This document shows positions 13,777-17,212 of a DNA stretch of 17,212 nucleotides, one piece after another. The translations under genes were made by a program, and so were the position numbers. How positions within the stretch are numbered: position 1 is the stretch's first letter; every line of letters starts with the position of its first letter. The stretch is from Acidobacteriota bacterium. Its GTDB lineage: Bacteria; Acidobacteriota; Terriglobia; Acidoferrales; UBA7541. The notes below the pieces were generated by a model, which did no database searches, was not told where the DNA came from, and was given only the letters and a program-made list of their open reading frames with translations. The stretch spans positions 1 through 17,212 of the forward strand of contig JAFAZL010000089.1 in assembly GCA_019239815.1 (NCBI GenBank), written 5' to 3'.

Positions 13777-16440
13777 TTGAGCCACACGATCAATTCGCGC
13801 GATGCGCAGCACGTTTTGACCCTTGAGGAAATTCGGAATCTCGCAAAAGACAGCGGCAAGCCCGCAGAAACCCTTAGCAACGTCGCCTTCCTTATTGCCG
13901 GACGATTCAAGACCGACGTCTGCTCCATTTATTTGCTTGAACCCGATCGCGCAAATCTCGTCCTCGCCGCCACTCGTGGGCTCCGGTCTAAATGCGTTGG
14001 CACTCTGCGCATGGCGCTCAGCGAAGGTCTGACCGGGTTAGTCGCGGAACAGTTGCGGCCGCTCGCGCTGACACATGCAAAGAAACACCCGCGATTCAAA
14101 TATTTTCGCGAAGCCGGTGAAGACGGCTACGAAGGATTTCTCGGCGTACCGCTGATTGATCGCGGTGTTTTGCAGGGCGTGTTGATCGTCCAAACCGTCG
14201 AGGCGCGGCATTTTCGCGAAGACGAAGTGCGCATGTTGATGCAAGCCGCATCGCAGGTAGCGCCCGTTGTCAGCGAAGCGCGCAGCCTCGATCGCTTCAT
14301 CGCGCCAATGCAAGAACGGCTCTGGTCGCTCGCCCGCAATCTTTGGTGGAGCTGGGACAACGATTCAACCGCGCTGTTTCTCGATGTTGATCCTGCACGA
14401 TGGCGCCAGTCCAATCACAACCCGATTTCGCTGCTCGGTGAGATTCCACTTGCGACTTTGGAGCAACGCGCCGCAGAACTCGTGCTCCACAGCCGGATCA
14501 ACTATGCGTATCGCCGTCAGCGCGAATACCTGACAGACGACAGCAATACCTGGGGTGCGCGTCACGCCGGTGTTTTGCGCCCGCGGCCCGTCGCATATTT
14601 TTCCGCAGAGTTCGGCCTGCACGAATCAATTCCGATTTATTCAGGTGGCCTCGGCATTTTAGCCGGCGATCATATCAAGAGCGCTTCCGACCTCGACATT
14701 CCGCTCGTCGGCATCGGTTTGTTCTACAGCCAGGGATATTTTCGTCAGCACCTCGATGCGGAAGGTTGGCAACAGGAAGAATATACAGAGAACGACGTCA
14801 ACCATCTCCCGATGGAGCCGGCTATCGCAACAAACGGTGAGCCGGTTCAAGTGCAGATCGACACGCGCACGGGGTCGATTCGTGCCCGTGTCTGGCGCTT
14901 GAAAGTCGGGCGTCGCGATCTTTTACTCCTGGATTCGAACGTCGAAGGCAACGCGCCCGAAGACCGTGAGTTGACCTCGCGACTTTACGGCGGAGATCGC
15001 CGCATCCGTATTCGGCAAGAATTGTTGCTTGGTATCGGCGGATTCCGCGCGCTTAAAGCGATGGGTATTACTCCAGGCGTGCTCCACCTCAACGAAGGTC
15101 ACAGTGGTTTCGTCGTGCTTGAAGCGATTCACAGTCGCATGCAGGAAGAAGGAATCAACTTTGAATCGGCCCTGCCCGACATTGCCCGTGAAGTCGTTTT
15201 CACGACGCACACGCCTGTTCCCGCTGGCCACGACCGATTCAGCGCCGATTTGATTGAAGAACACCTCGGCCCACTGCGCGACGGCCTCGGCTTATCGCAC
15301 GATCGTTTGATGGAAATTGGCCGCGAAAACCCTGGCAATCGCGATGAAGAGTTCTGCATGACGGTGCTGGCGCTGCGCGTGGCCCGCCGCGCCAATGCGG
15401 TGTCGGCGTTGCACGGCGAAGTGTCGCGCGCGATGTGGCGCGGTTTGACTCCCGGTAAAGATGAGGATCGCGTGCCGATCGGCCACATTACCAACGGCGT
15501 GCATGTACCGTCGTGGCTTGCGCCCCAGATGTCGCGTCTCTACGACCGTCACTTGGGAACCGGCTGGCAACAGCACGCTTCCGAAGCGAAAATCTGGGAA
15601 GGCATCGACGACGTTGACGATGGTGAACTCTGGGAGACGCATCTCAATCTCAAAGCGCGCTTGCTCGAATTCGTACGAGGTCGCGCGATGCGCCAGGCGG
15701 AACGCCGCGGAGAGTCGCAAGAGGAGCGAATTCGTCTAGGCAGTGTGCTTAGCCCTGACGCATTGACCATCGGCTTCGCGCGCCGCTTCGCTACCTACAA
15801 ACGCGCGAACCTGATCCTCGCTGATATCGAACGGCTTGCCTCGATGGTCAATGATCCGAAGCGCCCCGTGCAATTTGTCTTTGCCGGCAAGGCTCATCCG
15901 CTCGACGAGCCGGGCAAGCGCGTGCTCCAGCAAATCGCGCAGATGATGCGCAATGCGCAGTTCGGCGACAAATTTGTTTTCGTCGAGGACTACGACATCA
16001 ACGTCGGGCGCCATTTCGTGCAAGGCGTGGACGTTTGGCTCAACAATCCGCGGCGGCCTTTGGAAGCAAGCGGCACGAGCGGACAAAAAGTCGTTCTCAA
16101 CGGGGGGCTTAATCTATCGATTCTCGATGGCTGGTGGGCCGAGGCCTACGACGGCCAGAACGGTTTCGCGATCGGCACCGGCCGCACCCATTCCAACATG
16201 AATGTCCACGACACTCGCGACGGCGAAGACCTCTATCGCGTGCTGCGCGACGAAGTGATCCCCCTGTATTATCAGCGCGACCAAGACGGACTACCGCGCG
16301 GCTGGATCAAGCGCATGAAGCGCACGATTCGCACGCTGGGATGGCGATTCGGTGCGGATCGCATGGTGAAGGACTACACGCTGAAGTGTTATGTGCCCGC
16401 GGCAGGTGGCACTTCCAGCGACATGACGGCGTGCTACTGA
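13777..16440 (+). CDS. glgP: Alpha-glucan (glycogen) phosphorylase, GT35 short type, with N-terminal PtsP-like GAF domain
   Basis: An 887-residue cytoplasmic enzyme that phosphorolyses alpha-1,4-glucan to glucose-1-phosphate. Residues ~14-168 are a GAF domain resembling that of PtsP (enzyme I-Ntr): TDVCSIYLLEPDRANLVLAA (46-65), EGLTGLVAEQLRPLA (83-97), KKHPRFKYF (102-110) and FLGVPLIDRGVLQGVLIVQT (121-140). Residues ~178-258 are the DUF3417-type N-terminal domain of short phosphorylases (LWSLARNLWWSWDND, 182-196). The catalytic part begins near 270: YFSAEFGLHESIPIYSGGLG (274-293), HLNEGHSGFVVLEA (437-450), the phosphate/PLP-site FARRFATYKRANL (667-679) and FAGKAHPLDEPGK (702-714). EASGTSGQKVVLNGG follows (763-777), with Lys771 aligned to the pyridoxal-phosphate lysine. 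Normal short-type phosphorylases lack the GAF part. The TTG start has a GAGGA site. Allosteric control by a small ligand is inferred. Confidence 0.92.
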   Translation: MSHTINSRDAQHVLTLEEIRNLAKDSGKPAETLSNVAFLIAGRFKTDVCSIYLLEPDRANLVLAATRGLRSKCVGTLRMALSEGLTGLVAEQLRPLALTHAKKHPRFKYFREAGEDGYEGFLGVPLIDRGVLQGVLIVQTVEARHFREDEVRMLMQAASQVAPVVSEARSLDRFIAPMQERLWSLARNLWWSWDNDSTALFLDVDPARWRQSNHNPISLLGEIPLATLEQRAAELVLHSRINYAYRRQREYLTDDSNTWGARHAGVLRPRPVAYFSAEFGLHESIPIYSGGLGILAGDHIKSASDLDIPLVGIGLFYSQGYFRQHLDAEGWQQEEYTENDVNHLPMEPAIATNGEPVQVQIDTRTGSIRARVWRLKVGRRDLLLLDSNVEGNAPEDRELTSRLYGGDRRIRIRQELLLGIGGFRALKAMGITPGVLHLNEGHSGFVVLEAIHSRMQEEGINFESALPDIAREVVFTTHTPVPAGHDRFSADLIEEHLGPLRDGLGLSHDRLMEIGRENPGNRDEEFCMTVLALRVARRANAVSALHGEVSRAMWRGLTPGKDEDRVPIGHITNGVHVPSWLAPQMSRLYDRHLGTGWQQHASEAKIWEGIDDVDDGELWETHLNLKARLLEFVRGRAMRQAERRGESQEERIRLGSVLSPDALTIGFARRFATYKRANLILADIERLASMVNDPKRPVQFVFAGKAHPLDEPGKRVLQQIAQMMRNAQFGDKFVFVEDYDINVGRHFVQGVDVWLNNPRRPLEASGTSGQKVVLNGGLNLSILDGWWAEAYDGQNGFAIGTGRTHSNMNVHDTRDGEDLYRVLRDEVIPLYYQRDQDGLPRGWIKRMKRTIRTLGWRFGADRMVKDYTLKCYVPAAGGTSSDMTACY

Positions 16441-16464
16441 GCACGAACCCGCGTCAATAGAGAA

Positions 16465-17212
16465 CTAATAAACCAGTTTCAACGAAAACTGAATCTGCCG
16501 CGATGGCCCTGCCGTTTTACTGATCGTGCCGAAACCCGTTCCGAGCACGGTGTTTGCCGGCAGACTAAAATTCACGATATTGAAAATGTTAAAGAATTCT
16601 GCGCGAAACTCGATGATGCCGAGTTCGCCTTTACCGCGATGACCGAACGGCGTGTCTTTGATCAGCGCCATGTCGAGCTGCTTGAATCCCGGCCCTCGAA
16701 ATGTGTTGCGTCCCAACGAGCCAAAAGTTCCGTCGTTCGGCCCGCCTCCGCCGGGCACGTTGATCGGAATCGAAAAAAAGGAAGCGTTATTCGCTCCTAG
16801 GCCGAAATAGTCTTCGCGAATTGGCCGGCTCGTCGAAAAATGCGGTATCGACACAAGGTCGGGACGATCGGTGCCCCCGGCTCCCGCACCCGTTTGTTGG
16901 ATTCCCGAGTACACCGTGAATGGCGGCCCACTCGTAATGCTCGTAATGTTTAGAAATTGCCAGCCGCGCGTAATTTTCTTGCTCACCGGATCGAGCAAGC
17001 CGAAGCGATCGAACGGCAATCCTTGAATCACACTCAGCGAAAACACGTGGCGCACGTCAAACGTCGATGGGCCCTTCTCGACTTCGGGATTGCGCGGATC
17101 CTGCGGCAACGTCTGCAAAATCGTGCCGGCATTGGCAGGCAGCCCCCCGAGGACCGCGCTCGTGTCGTCGATCGATTTCGAAAACGTATAGCTCGCCTGC
17201 AAACTCAGACCG
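16465..17212 (-). CDS. C-terminal barrel of an Oar-like TonB-dependent receptor, 5' truncated by the window
   Basis: The frame is open to the window edge on the minus strand, so the N-terminal carboxypeptidase-regulatory-like and plug domains lie outside. About 248 residues are visible. The segment ASYTFSKSIDD, the block QDPRNPEVEKGPSTFDVRHVF in two parts, and LSVIQGLPF are barrel strands common in acidobacterial Oar/TonB-like receptors. The end, EFFNIFNIVNFSLPAN, then GFGTISKTAGPSRQIQFSLKLVY (split), is the typical closure, with a terminal aromatic residue as needed for outer-membrane barrel assembly. The gene converges on the phosphorylase gene with only 24 bases between stops and no clear shared terminator. 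The ligand is unknown; the family includes carbohydrate/polymer uptake and adhesion-like receptors. Confidence 0.88.
   Translation of the reverse strand, partial: GLSLQASYTFSKSIDDTSAVLGGLPANAGTILQTLPQDPRNPEVEKGPSTFDVRHVFSLSVIQGLPFDRFGLLDPVSKKITRGWQFLNITSITSGPPFTVYSGIQQTGAGAGGTDRPDLVSIPHFSTSRPIREDYFGLGANNASFFSIPINVPGGGGPNDGTFGSLGRNTFRGPGFKQLDMALIKDTPFGHRGKGELGIIEFRAEFFNIFNIVNFSLPANTVLGTGFGTISKTAGPSRQIQFSLKLVY

Noticed and set aside
1..17212. CRISPR arrays, tRNA/rRNA genes, insertion sequences, integrase/attachment sites
   Set aside because: No regularly spaced repeats, no transposase or integrase motifs in any frame, and no cloverleaf or rRNA-like segment was noticed on reading.

Overview
The window looks like a chromosomal stretch from an Acidobacteriota bacterium (probably the Terriglobia/Koribacter-like group), with G+C in the mid-to-high 50s by eye. 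The best taxonomic clue is the minus-strand gene at the right edge. It is the C-terminal barrel of an Oar-like TonB-dependent receptor of the kind that is massively expanded in Acidobacteriota. Frequent TTG and GTG starts fit the same picture. This assignment is inference from protein style, not from a marker gene.

Layout. Positions 1-13076 (+) form an envelope-polysaccharide locus. It opens with the C-terminal tail of a bacterial tyrosine kinase (Wzc/CpsD-like, truncated by the window) and an extended-SDR nucleotide-sugar epimerase/dehydratase. Next come a polytopic GT-C-like membrane protein, an ABC-2 polysaccharide-export permease (Wzm) and its ATPase with a C-terminal polysaccharide-recognition domain (Wzt). 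A tightly packed run follows: a methyltransferase (5413), a second methyltransferase (6278), a fused TylF-type methyltransferase plus GT9 glycosyltransferase (6958), an acyltransferase-3 (8997) and a putative GT-A-like transferase (10243). A separately promoted gene at 11310 encodes two methyltransferase domains in one chain (class I plus FkbM). The locus therefore holds five methyltransferase domains in four proteins, two or three glycosyltransferase-like proteins and one O-acyltransferase.

How they fit together (inference): the SDR makes a precursor sugar, the glycosyltransferases assemble the glycan, and the methyl- and acyltransferases decorate it. Wzm/Wzt exports the product, and Wzt's C-terminal domain may read a terminal modification, as in known ABC-dependent O-antigen systems. 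The tyrosine kinase would be a regulator or co-polymerase.

Positions 13077-16440 (+) are a different neighbourhood: a small DUF1348/NTF2-like protein, then an unusual alpha-glucan phosphorylase carrying an N-terminal PtsP-like GAF domain, preceded by a conspicuous hairpin. Positions 16465-17212 (-) are the TonB-dependent receptor fragment, convergent with the phosphorylase.

No gene-free gap exceeds 300 bases. The larger gaps are 2998-3210, 11137-11309, 13077-13183 and 13595-13776. No tRNA, rRNA, CRISPR array, transposase or attachment site was seen.
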